A stretch of DNA of 64,000 nucleotides from Aequitasia blattaphilus (lineage in GTDB: Bacteria; Bacillota; Clostridia; Lachnospirales; Lachnospiraceae): positions 1 to 64,000 of the forward strand of contig NZ_JAMXOD010000002.1 in NCBI RefSeq assembly GCF_024721305.1, written 5' to 3'. Positions within the stretch are counted from its first letter, which is position 1, and each line of letters opens with the position of its first letter. The notes beneath the pieces are model-generated. The model saw only the letters and a list, made by a program, of their open reading frames with translations. It was not told the origin of the DNA and did not search any database. The position numbers and the translations under genes were made by a program. Shown here one piece after another: positions 54,556 to 62,448 of the stretch.

Positions 54556-55803
54556 CTACTTCCTTTCTATAATTGAACGTGCTGCCAAACACCCTGTTGA
54601 CCAGGCAATTTGCAGATTAAATCCTCCCGTAAGAGCATCCACATCCAACACCTCTCCTGCAAAATATACTCCCTCTATTTTCTTCGATTCCATCGTTCCC
54701 GGATTAACCTCTTTTACTGAAACACCACCTTGTGTGATAATCCCCTCTTTAATTGGCCGAAGTCCTGTTAAGGTTATGGTAAAATTTTTTATATAATCGA
54801 TAAATTCCCGTCGTTCTTCTCTCGTTATTTCATTGATTTTTTTCTCCGGTAAAATCGGTCCATACTTTAAAATAACCGGCAAGATTTTTGAGGGAAACAT
54901 TGACGAAACAACATTCTTGAATTGCTTATTTATATTTTCTTTAAACTCTCTTAACAACCGTTCGTCCAACGTCCGCTCATCAAGAGCTGCTTTTAAATCA
55001 ATGATTAATTTAATATTCTGCTTTTGTAATTCCTTTGCAACCACACTGCTCCCGCTTAAAATCGTCGGTCCACTTACTCCATAATGAGTGAAAATCATCT
55101 CGCCAAACTCTTCATACAAAAGCTTTTTCTTATCATTTTCCATTCGGACTCCAACATTTCGAAGGGAAAGACCTTGTAACTCTTTTACCCATTCCTCTTT
55201 TGTCTCAATTGGAACAAGTCCCGGCCGCAAGTCCGTGACCTTCATCCCAAAATCCGTTGCAAAACGATAGCCGTCTCCCGTGGAACCTGTGATTGGATAG
55301 CTTAGGCCTCCTGTTGCAATCAACACTTGCTTCCCATATACCTTTTCCTTATTCTTTAATTCAACACAGGCAAACTTCTCCTCTTTTGTGTGGATTTTTT
55401 TCACTTCACTGTTTAAATTTATTTCCACACCTTGAGCACGCATTTCTCTTTCAAGAACCTTGATTACATCAGAAGACTTATCAGAAAGAGGAAATACACG
55501 ATTGCCTCTTTCCGTTTTAAGAGCCAATCCCAATTCTTCAAAAAATCCCATTGTCATTGCGTTGTCAAATCCATAAAAACTACTATACAAAAACTTCGGA
55601 TTCGTCACAACACTCTCAAACAATCCCTCTACTTCACAAGCATTTGTCAGATTGCATCTGCCTTTTCCTGTAATAAAAAGCTTTTTTCCCAGCTTCTCAT
55701 TTTTCTCATAAAGAGCTACTCGTTTTTTTTCTCTTCCCAGTATGATGGCCGCAATCATACCTGCTGCTCCACCACCTACAATAATCACATCTTTATTTTT
55801 CAC
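54556..55803 (-). CDS. FAD-dependent oxidoreductase (HI0933/BaiN-like)
   Basis: The 415-residue flavoprotein of the HI0933/YhiN family has the dinucleotide-binding motif VGGGAAGMIAAIILG at 9-23 and LGKKLFITGKGRCNLTN near 42-58. GGLSYPITGSTGDGYRFA and the C-terminal GEVLDVDALTGGFNLQIAWSTG also fit the family. Substrate and partner are unknown. Translation starts at a GTG directly after the rpiR stop. It is encoded in the rpiR-cmk-ispH operon. Confidence 0.9.
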   Translation of the reverse strand: MKNKDVIIVGGGAAGMIAAIILGREKKRVALYEKNEKLGKKLFITGKGRCNLTNACEVEGLFESVVTNPKFLYSSFYGFDNAMTMGFFEELGLALKTERGNRVFPLSDKSSDVIKVLEREMRAQGVEINLNSEVKKIHTKEEKFACVELKNKEKVYGKQVLIATGGLSYPITGSTGDGYRFATDFGMKVTDLRPGLVPIETKEEWVKELQGLSLRNVGVRMENDKKKLLYEEFGEMIFTHYGVSGPTILSGSSVVAKELQKQNIKLIIDLKAALDERTLDERLLREFKENINKQFKNVVSSMFPSKILPVILKYGPILPEKKINEITREERREFIDYIKNFTITLTGLRPIKEGIITQGGVSVKEVNPGTMESKKIEGVYFAGEVLDVDALTGGFNLQIAWSTGCLAARSIIERK

Positions 55804-55804
55804 A

Positions 55805-56725
55805 TCAATCTTCTTTCTTTCTATCGAGAGAATCTAAATTTACCCGGTTTAGTTCTTCCTTGTTGTATACTTGATACTCATCCCAAATATCTTCTAATGT
55901 CTTTAAGGTTTCAATTACTTCATCTTGTTTCTTCATGCAAAGTGCTACAACCAATGCATTAACAATACTGAGAGGCGCAACCAAAGAATCTACAATTGAC
56001 ACCATATCACTTTTGGCTATCAAGTTGCAGGACGAGTACATAGTGATAGGGGAATGATTGCTGTCTGTTATCGTCACAACCTTTGCCTCTCTATTGCTGG
56101 CAAATTCTAAGGCTTTCATCGTACGCATAGAATATCTCGGAAAACTAATACCTATTACCACGTCTTCTTCATTAATTCGGATCATCTGCTCAAATATCTC
56201 ACTGGCGCTATTCGTATTAACCAAAATAACATTTTCGAAAATTAAATTCAGATAAAAATTCAAAAAGCTAGCCAAAGGTGCACAACTTCTTATACCAATA
56301 ATATAAATTTTCCGCGCCTTTAAAATAGTGTTCACAGCAACTTCAAAAGTCTCTTCTTCAATATTTTCTAAAGTCTGTTTGATTTTATCAATGTCTCCAT
56401 GCAAAACCGAGGCAAGTATCTCTCCTTGAGGAATCCTGCCATAGGTCACTTCCATTCTTTGAATTGAATTCAGCTTAGTCCGCACTAACTCTCCTAAGTC
56501 TTTTTGAAATTGAGGATATCCTTCATAACCAACTGCAGTGGCGAATCGCACAACAGTAGATTCACTCACGCCAACCTCTTCTCCCAATTTTGCGGCCGTC
56601 AAAAAAGCTGCCCTGTCATAATTTTCTATAATAAAGGTTGCCAGTTTTTTCTGTCCTTTACTAAAGGTTTTATATTCTTTTTCTAATATATCAAGTAATT
56701 CAATTTTACCCTTTGACTGATTCAT
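55805..56725 (-). CDS. MurR/RpiR family transcriptional regulator
   Basis: The 306-residue regulator has an N-terminal HTH_6 domain (about 1-80, LGEEVGVSESTVVRFATAVGYEGYPQFQK) and a C-terminal SIS sugar-phosphate-binding domain (about 120-260, ARKIYIIGIRSCAPLASFLNFYL). Such regulators sense sugar phosphates. Here it is first in an operon of non-sugar genes (flavoprotein, cmk, ispH, S1), so its target is not clear. It may be autoregulatory; a promoter with an extended -10 lies upstream. Confidence 0.9.
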   Translation of the reverse strand: MNQSKGKIELLDILEKEYKTFSKGQKKLATFIIENYDRAAFLTAAKLGEEVGVSESTVVRFATAVGYEGYPQFQKDLGELVRTKLNSIQRMEVTYGRIPQGEILASVLHGDIDKIKQTLENIEEETFEVAVNTILKARKIYIIGIRSCAPLASFLNFYLNLIFENVILVNTNSASEIFEQMIRINEEDVVIGISFPRYSMRTMKALEFASNREAKVVTITDSNHSPITMYSSCNLIAKSDMVSIVDSLVAPLSIVNALVVALCMKKQDEVIETLKTLEDIWDEYQVYNKEELNRVNLDSLDRKKED

Positions 56726-56754
56726 ATTCTTTCCCTTTCATGCACCGATAAACC

Positions 56755-56784
56755 ATCATATCACATCTGGTTTTATTTATGCAA
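56755..56784 (-). promoter_or_regulatory. Promoter of the rpiR-cmk-ispH operon
   Basis: The minus strand has TTGCAT, an 18-base spacer ending TGTGA, then TATGAT, an extended -10. It lies 29 bases before the rpiR ATG. Confidence 0.68.
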
Positions 56785-56807
56785 TAGCCGGTTCCCCCTA
56801 AGAATAA

Positions 56808-56833
56808 AAGGGGTCCCTTTTACGGAACCCCTT
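56808..56833 (-). terminator. Terminator of the decarboxylase operon
   Basis: A 10-bp stem (56808-56817 with 56824-56833, one G-U) has a short loop and is followed by TTTTATT on the minus strand. It ends the operon that runs from 62078 to 56854. Confidence 0.82.
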
Positions 56834-56853
56834 CTTGTCATATAGACTACTGT

Positions 56854-58269
56854 TTACACTGGATAATTTCCATTTTCAGTATCTGCTTCACTCTGATCTA
56901 CTTTCGTCTGTTGCGCTTCTCTATATTTAAAGAAATCCACTGCAACCTGTGGGAATAAAGCATAAGTAAGAACATCTTCTTCTTGTTGGCTCCATTTCTC
57001 CATCTCTTTTCTAAGTGTATCCAGCTCATCTGGAATCAAGTCTGCTGGACGAACCGTAATAATGTCAGGATTTTCACCCAATACTTTCTTTTGCACTTCC
57101 TCATTGAAAGGACGAATGGTAGCTCCATATCTTCCGCTCAAAACATCCTTTGTTTCCTTGGTTGCCATTTTGTAGCGTTCTCCAGTCAACACGTTAAATA
57201 CCGCCTGGGTACCAACTATTTGAGAAGAAGGTGTTACCAACGGGCATTGCCCCAAATCTTCACGTACTCTTGGCACTTCTTCCAATACCTCATAATACTT
57301 ATCTTCAGCACCTTGTTCTTTAAGCTGAGAGGTAAGGTTTGAAAGCATTCCTCCTGGTACCTGATAGATTAATGTCTTAATATTTACTCCTAAATTCTTC
57401 GGATTTAGCAATCCGCTGTCAAGAGCTTCATCTCTCAATGGACGGAAATAATCTGCAATCTCTGCCAAAAGGCTTTGATCCAGTCCAGTGTCATATGGCG
57501 TTCCCCTAAAAGTCTCCACCATAACTTCCGTTGCAGGCTGACTCGTTCCAAGAGCAAAAGGAGACATTGCTGTATCAATAATATCTGCTCCTGCTTCAAT
57601 CGCCTTTAAGTAACTCATTGAGCCTACTCCCGAGGTGTAATGTGTATGCATTTCAATTGGAAGCTTTACATTTTCCTTTAAAGCAGACACAAGAGTTGTC
57701 GCCTCATAAGGAAGAAGCAAGCCTGCCATATCCTTCACACAAATCGATGTAGCACCCATATCTTCGATTCTTTTTGCCAAATCAACCCAGTAGTCCAAAG
57801 TATAAGCTTCTCCAAGAGTATAACTCATTGCAACCTGAGCATCTGCCTTTTCTTTAATCGCAGCCTTTACAGCAGTATTGAGATTTCTCATATCATTCAT
57901 ACAATCAAAGATACGAATAATATCAATACCATTGGATACTGATTTTTGTACAAAATACTCCACAACATCATCTGCATAAGGACGATATCCCAAAATATTC
58001 TGACCTCTGAACAGCATCTGTAGTTTAGTATTTTTAAAGCCATCTCTAAATTTACGAAGTCTTTCCCATGGATCCTCCTTCAAGAATCTCAAGGAAGCAT
58101 CAAAGGTAGCTCCTCCCCAACACTCAACAGCATGATAACCTACTTGATCCATTTTTTCTACAATTGGAAGCATTTCTTCCGTAGTCATACGTGTTGCAAT
58201 CAAGGACTGATGTGCATCACGCAATATCGTTTCCGTAATCTTAACCGGTCTTTTTACAATTTCTGCCAA
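56854..58269 (-). CDS. Pyruvate/oxaloacetate carboxyltransferase (OadA/PycB-like)
   Basis: The 471-residue TIM-barrel carboxyltransferase exchanges the carboxyl group of biotin with pyruvate/oxaloacetate. Motifs are TETILRDAHQSLIATRM (start), ECWGGATFDASLRFL, CVKDMAGLL (carbamylated Lys) and HTHYTSG (metal His). It stops before any biotin domain, so the biotin is carried by the separate subunit at 59477-59851. The start is TTG at 58269 after SD aggagg. It is the last gene of the operon. It matches the 5S-type subunit of transcarboxylases as well as OadA. Confidence 0.92.
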   Translation of the reverse strand: MAEIVKRPVKITETILRDAHQSLIATRMTTEEMLPIVEKMDQVGYHAVECWGGATFDASLRFLKEDPWERLRKFRDGFKNTKLQMLFRGQNILGYRPYADDVVEYFVQKSVSNGIDIIRIFDCMNDMRNLNTAVKAAIKEKADAQVAMSYTLGEAYTLDYWVDLAKRIEDMGATSICVKDMAGLLLPYEATTLVSALKENVKLPIEMHTHYTSGVGSMSYLKAIEAGADIIDTAMSPFALGTSQPATEVMVETFRGTPYDTGLDQSLLAEIADYFRPLRDEALDSGLLNPKNLGVNIKTLIYQVPGGMLSNLTSQLKEQGAEDKYYEVLEEVPRVREDLGQCPLVTPSSQIVGTQAVFNVLTGERYKMATKETKDVLSGRYGATIRPFNEEVQKKVLGENPDIITVRPADLIPDELDTLRKEMEKWSQQEEDVLTYALFPQVAVDFFKYREAQQTKVDQSEADTENGNYPV

Positions 58270-58293
58270 TTTATTTTCCTCCTACTATTTTTA

Positions 58294-59442
58294 TTAAACA
58301 CCAAATATCGCCATAAAGGTTCCTGCCGCAACTGCCGTACCAATAACTCCGGCCACATTCGGTCCCATGGCATGCATCAACAGGAAGTTTGTAGGATCCG
58401 CTTCTGCACCAACCTTCTGTGAAACTCGCGCAGCCATCGGAACCGCTGACACACCTGCCGAGCCAATCAGAGGATTTACCTTTCCTCCCGTCGCAACGCA
58501 CATAAGTTTTCCAAACAGAACACCGGCCGACGTACCAAAAGCAAAGGCCACTAATCCCAAAATAACAATCTTAATTGTTGCCATGTTCAAGAAAGCTTCC
58601 GCACTTGTGGTTGCTCCTACCGACGTTCCCAACAGAATAACCACGATATACATAAGAGCGTTCGATGCTGTTTCTGTCAACTGACGAACCACTCCAGACT
58701 CTCTAAATAAGTTACCAAGCATCAGCATACCTACAAGAGGAGCTGTCGTTGGCAAAATCATACATACCACAATAGTTACGATAATAGGAAACAGAACTTT
58801 TTCCAGCTTCGATACTGGTCGTAATTGCTCCATTTTTATTTCTCGTTCTTTTTTCGTCGTTAAAAGCTTCATAATTGGCGGTTGAATAATTGGTACCAAT
58901 GACATATAAGAATATGCCGCTACCGCAATTGGTCCCATTATATCTGTTTGCTGCAATTTTCCTGCAAGAAATATAGAGGTCGGTCCATCTGCACCTCCGA
59001 TAATGGAAATTGCCGCTGCAGCTTTGTCAGAAAATCCAAGCAGCATCGCTCCCAGGTACGCCATAAATATACCAAACTGAGCTGCCGCACCCAGTAAGAA
59101 ACTTTTGGGATTCGCAATTAAAGGACCAAAATCCGTCATCGCTCCTACACCCAGGAAAATAAGTGAAGGCAAAATTGCCCACTCATCAAGCAAATAAAAA
59201 ACATAAAGAAGACCCGCAATGCCATTTTCAGAATCTTCAAAAGATATCATAATATCCGGAAAAATATTTACCAACAACATACCGAATGCAATCGGAACCA
59301 ATAAAAGAGGCTCAAATCCACGGTTTATTGCCAGATATAAGAAAACACACGCAACAGCAATCATAACCAGATTTCCAAATGTAAGATTTAGAAAAGCTGT
59401 TTGTTTTACGAGGTTTCCCAATGTTGATGTAATATACTCCAT
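58294..59442 (-). CDS. Na+-translocating decarboxylase beta subunit
   Basis: The 382-residue membrane subunit of the Na+-pumping decarboxylases (OadB/MmdB/GcdB) performs decarboxylation of carboxybiotin and Na+ export. About nine to eleven helices are present, with the conserved GIAGLLYVFYLLDEW-like segment, GVGAMTDFGPLIANPK, IGGADGPTSIFLAGKL (the Asp in GGADGPT) and GSAGVSAVPMAARVSQ. It starts after SD ggagg and is followed by the carboxyltransferase gene. The symbol differs by substrate, so none is given. Confidence 0.93.
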   Translation of the reverse strand: MEYITSTLGNLVKQTAFLNLTFGNLVMIAVACVFLYLAINRGFEPLLLVPIAFGMLLVNIFPDIMISFEDSENGIAGLLYVFYLLDEWAILPSLIFLGVGAMTDFGPLIANPKSFLLGAAAQFGIFMAYLGAMLLGFSDKAAAAISIIGGADGPTSIFLAGKLQQTDIMGPIAVAAYSYMSLVPIIQPPIMKLLTTKKEREIKMEQLRPVSKLEKVLFPIIVTIVVCMILPTTAPLVGMLMLGNLFRESGVVRQLTETASNALMYIVVILLGTSVGATTSAEAFLNMATIKIVILGLVAFAFGTSAGVLFGKLMCVATGGKVNPLIGSAGVSAVPMAARVSQKVGAEADPTNFLLMHAMGPNVAGVIGTAVAAGTFMAIFGV

Positions 59443-59476
59443 TTTTTAACCTCCAGTCGTTTCGATTAATTGTTTG

Positions 59477-59851
59477 CTAGTTCAAAGTAGCCAAAACCGC
59501 TCCTGCTTCCACAGGATCACCTACATTTGCATCGATACTAGCAACCGTTCCATCTTCTGGAGCAACAACTGGGATTTCCATCTTCATCGCTTCGATAATT
59601 ACAACTGCGTCACCTTTTTTAACGGCTTGTCCCACACTCGCTTCTACTTTAAATACTTTACCAGCTGCTCCCGCTTTCACTTCAATACTTCCGCCACCGC
59701 TGGCTTTCGCTGGTGCTGGTGCTGCCGCTGGAGCGCTCTTAGGCGCTGCTGCTACAGGCGCCGCTGCTACTGGTGCACTTCCTGTACTTCCTTTTTCTTC
59801 CACCGATACATCATATGTATTTCCATTTACAGTAATTGTATAGTTTTTCAT
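59477..59851 (-). CDS. Biotin carboxyl-carrier protein of the decarboxylase
   Basis: The 124-residue small biotinyl subunit has an N-terminal strand region (KNYTITVNGNTYDVSVEE), an Ala/Pro-rich flexible linker (about 27-60) and a C-terminal biotinyl domain with EAMKMEIPV, where Lys is biotinylated. Start is ATG 59851 with ggagg eight bases before it. It corresponds to the gamma/delta or 1.3S-type carrier. It is one base from the OadG gene stop and lies upstream of the beta subunit. Confidence 0.95.
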   Translation of the reverse strand: MKNYTITVNGNTYDVSVEEKGSTGSAPVAAAPVAAAPKSAPAAAPAPAKASGGGSIEVKAGAAGKVFKVEASVGQAVKKGDAVVIIEAMKMEIPVVAPEDGTVASIDANVGDPVEAGAVLATLN

Positions 59852-60627
59852 TAGTTTTTCCTCCATTTATTTCCTGGTCTTCTTTTAATACTTCGTACAA
59901 CAAATCCATCCTGACTAATACCTTCTGCCGCTGAAATCGCCGCTGCTATTACAGCAATAAGTTCAGAATCATCTGCTACAACTTCCTGAGCCTCAGGGGC
60001 TGCTACATCTTCTACCACATTCTCTTCTTTCGGAACTGCCGTTGTTTTTTTCTTCCGTTCAAATAATAAAGGCACATACTTTAAAAGAGAGATAATAAGT
60101 GAAATAAAAATCAATACAGTAAATACTGTTCCCATACCCAGCAAAGTATTCAGCCCTGCTTTTGTCATTACTTCACCGGTTGTATAATCTGCACTTACTG
60201 TCATTGTTTCCAGGTAGCTCTTCTTATCAAATGTAAAGGCTATGGTTGCACCTCGATCCTCAAACTGAGCTTCTGTAGAAACCACTACACTGTCCTTCTT
60301 GTCCTCAAAGGTATAATCGCCATGAGAGACATATGCTCCGCACTCCTCTTGTGCCGCCAGCCATCCGCTTCCAGCTTCCATATAGGTTGCCGGTGTAAGA
60401 GGCAGCCCCGTTTGCAGTAATTGATATTGAAAAGAAAAATCTTCCAGTTTTCCAATCTGCTCCAAGCCTTCTTCTGTTATTCCGGGGAAAACTTGCTCCA
60501 ACAGCGCATCCGCTATTTGGGTCAAATTTTCTTTATCATATTCCATTGTCTCTTTTTGATTGGAACACCCGGTAAAGCATAAAGCAAAAAGGAGCATGCA
60601 AATTACTAAGCTAATCTTTTTCTTCAT
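59851..60627 (-). CDS. OadG-type protein with an N-terminal lipoprotein domain
   Basis: The 258-residue protein has a lipoprotein signal peptide (lipobox near CFTGC at about residues 16-20) and an extracytoplasmic domain of about 140 residues. A single membrane helix (about 163-185, GMGTVFTVLIFISLIISLLKYVPLLF) is followed by an acidic linker and a short C-terminal cytoplasmic region ending in many Lys/Arg. The helix plus C-terminus is OadG-like (gamma subunit). Normal OadG proteins are about 80-130 residues, so this one is enlarged. The start is ATG 60627 with gaggtg upstream. Confidence 0.82.
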   Translation of the reverse strand: MKKKISLVICMLLFALCFTGCSNQKETMEYDKENLTQIADALLEQVFPGITEEGLEQIGKLEDFSFQYQLLQTGLPLTPATYMEAGSGWLAAQEECGAYVSHGDYTFEDKKDSVVVSTEAQFEDRGATIAFTFDKKSYLETMTVSADYTTGEVMTKAGLNTLLGMGTVFTVLIFISLIISLLKYVPLLFERKKKTTAVPKEENVVEDVAAPEAQEVVADDSELIAVIAAAISAAEGISQDGFVVRSIKRRPGNKWRKN

Positions 60628-60641
60628 GTCATCACACCTCA

Positions 60642-62078
60642 CTAAACCGTTCCGTGTTTTTTCATCGGACGATCTTCTTTTTTCGTATACAGCATTTCAA
60701 AAGCTCCAATCAAATATTTCCTTGTGCTTTCTGGCTCTATAATGGTATCTACATAACCTCTGCCAGCTGCTGATACCACACTGTTTTGTAAGGCATCATA
60801 CTCTTTTGCCTTCTCTTTAATCACAGAAAGTTCCTCATCTGCATACATAATTTTCGCTGCCAAGTCACTGTTCATCATGCCGATTTTTACACTTGGCCAT
60901 GCATATACAACGTCTGCACCTAACGCCTTACTATTCATTACCGTATAAGCACTTCCGAATGCTTCTCCAATAATTACATTCACTTTTGGAACCGTTGCAT
61001 TGGCAAACGCATACGCTAATGCTCCAGTTGATTTTGCCAGAGATTTCTCCCCACACATTGTTGCACTAAATCCATTTACATTTGTCAATGTCAAAACCGG
61101 AATGCTAAAGGCATCACAGAATTTCACAAACTGTGCAGCTTTCTTTGTTCCTCTGATACTTAAAGATCCATCAAACTCAGCTGTAACTTCTGCATTTTCA
61201 TCATACACTTTCCATCGATTGGCTACTGCACCAATGGTCATGCCATTTAATTTAATAAATCCTGTTACCATATCCTTTCCATAGCTTCTCTTACTTTCAA
61301 ATAAAACACCATTATCCGAAATCATAGAGAGGACTATTCCGGTATCCTCTTTTGCACCTTCTACCGATTCCACAAGACGGTTCAAGTCATCTGTCACTTC
61401 AGCAAAACCTGCTTCTTCTTCATTATTCATTGGCAGCATTGTAACCAACAGCCGGATATTCCCAAGAATTTCATCCGTATTTCCCACAAAATCCACGAGA
61501 CCTGATTCTTCACTTTGGAATACAGCCGAGGATGTGTCTACCTTCGATTTATCATTTTTTTCAATTGCATTGGGAGAATTTAAGAATAATTTTCCAGATT
61601 TTTCTTCCATAAACACAAAATCTGATAAAGACGTGAGGATCGACAATCCTCCACCGCATCCGCCAAATACCGCTGTAATTTGCGGAATTACTCCAGATGC
61701 CATCGTTTGTTTAAAATAGAGACCTCCAAACGCTTCCAGACTATCGGTGCCTTCTTGCAATCTCAAACCGGCACTGTCTATAAGTCCAATTACAGGCGCT
61801 CCCATTTTCATTGCCATATCATAGATATTTGCAATTTTTTTGCCGTGCATTTCACCGATTGCGCCACCTAATACGGATGCATCCTGGCTGTAAACATATA
61901 CCAGATTTCCATCAATTACTCCGTACCCTGTAATCACTCCATCTCCAGGCGTGTCTGTTTGCTTTAAGTTGAAATCTGTTCCACGGGCTTTAATTTCGCC
62001 ACCAATTTCAACAAAGCTGCCTTCGTCCAATAGGGCATTAATTCGACCCATTGCCTTGCCATCTGCCATGTTGCTCAT
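60642..62078 (-). CDS. Acyl-CoA carboxyltransferase subunit (MmdA/12S-like)
   Basis: The 478-residue carboxyltransferase of the crotonase-like acyl-CoA biotin carboxylase family (MmdA, PccB, 12S) has the N-half DSAGLRLQEGTDSLE, FGGCGGGLSILTSLSDFVFM and the C-half ANRWKVYDENAEVTAEFDGS and GEAFGSAYTVMNSKALGAD. It would transfer carboxyl between carboxybiotin and an acyl-CoA such as propionyl/methylmalonyl-CoA; the acyl-CoA is not certain. It is first in the operon, behind a good promoter, with an SD ggagg nine bases before the ATG. Confidence 0.9.
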   Translation of the reverse strand: MSNMADGKAMGRINALLDEGSFVEIGGEIKARGTDFNLKQTDTPGDGVITGYGVIDGNLVYVYSQDASVLGGAIGEMHGKKIANIYDMAMKMGAPVIGLIDSAGLRLQEGTDSLEAFGGLYFKQTMASGVIPQITAVFGGCGGGLSILTSLSDFVFMEEKSGKLFLNSPNAIEKNDKSKVDTSSAVFQSEESGLVDFVGNTDEILGNIRLLVTMLPMNNEEEAGFAEVTDDLNRLVESVEGAKEDTGIVLSMISDNGVLFESKRSYGKDMVTGFIKLNGMTIGAVANRWKVYDENAEVTAEFDGSLSIRGTKKAAQFVKFCDAFSIPVLTLTNVNGFSATMCGEKSLAKSTGALAYAFANATVPKVNVIIGEAFGSAYTVMNSKALGADVVYAWPSVKIGMMNSDLAAKIMYADEELSVIKEKAKEYDALQNSVVSAAGRGYVDTIIEPESTRKYLIGAFEMLYTKKEDRPMKKHGTV

Positions 62079-62119
62079 AAGTTTAGACCTCCATTTTCTC
62101 TTATTTCTTACTATTAAAA

Positions 62120-62136
62120 GACGGTGTATATCCGTC
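62120..62136 (-). other. Small hairpin in the leader of the decarboxylase operon
   Basis: Minus-strand gacgg/ccgtc pair around a seven-base loop, followed by TTTTAATAG. It lies between promoter and first gene. It could be a weak attenuator or only stabilise the 5' end. Confidence 0.35.
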
Positions 62137-62162
62137 AGATAATCACAATTTCCGCCTATTCT

Positions 62163-62191
62163 ATTATATTAGAAATCACGGGGTCTCGCAA
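62163..62191 (-). promoter_or_regulatory. SigA promoter of the decarboxylase operon
   Basis: The minus strand reads TTGCGA, a 17-base spacer and a perfect TATAAT. The leader to the ATG at 62078 is about 78 bases and has a small hairpin. It drives the five genes to 56854. Confidence 0.83.
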
Positions 62192-62362
62192 GGCATATTT
62201 TATTTATTTCATCTATATATTTTCTCACTCTACTTCGCTGACTTTATAAAACTTTGCGCTTGTAAAGTTTTGACGTTGTAATTTGGTAAATTCTCACAGT
62301 ACTTCTTGATTAATCTTAACATTTAGCATATTTATTTTGTCTATTTTTACCAATTAAACCTA
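62192..62362. other. AT-rich part of the 370-base divergent gap, no gene seen
   Basis: The gap between the decarboxylase operon and aminopeptidase P runs from 62079 to 62448. Outside the two promoters and the leader hairpin I see no gene. One perfect 8-bp inverted repeat lies in it (next entry); the rest is AT-rich. It could hold operators for either operon. Confidence 0.5.
62248..62271. repeat. 8-bp perfect inverted repeat in the divergent gap
   Basis: aaaacttt (62248-62255) and aaagtttt (62264-62271) around an eight-base spacer form a candidate operator about 60-75 bases upstream of the decarboxylase -35. It does not match BirA or FapR consensus by eye. Confidence 0.4.
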
Positions 62363-62391
62363 TTGTACACACGGTACTCTTGTGATAGAAT
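62363..62391 (+). promoter_or_regulatory. Promoter of the aminopeptidase P gene
   Basis: The plus strand reads TTGTAC, a 17-base spacer ending TGTGA, then TAGAAT, an extended -10. The ATG is 58 bases downstream with an aaaggagg SD. Confidence 0.72.
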
Positions 62392-62448
62392 ACACGTGAG
62401 GGAATATTAAGGTTTTATTAATATCTTATAATAAAAGGAGGTTTTCAA

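Noticed and set aside
55432-55962. Plus-strand open frame of about 176 codons antisense to the FAD oxidoreductase and rpiR
   Set aside because: It runs across two real minus-strand genes, resembles no family, and is explained by their composition.
59474-59854. Plus-strand open frame antisense to the biotin carrier gene
   Set aside because: The carrier's Ala/Pro-rich linker gives a stop-free complement rich in Cys/Arg/Ser; the minus-strand biotin motif is decisive.
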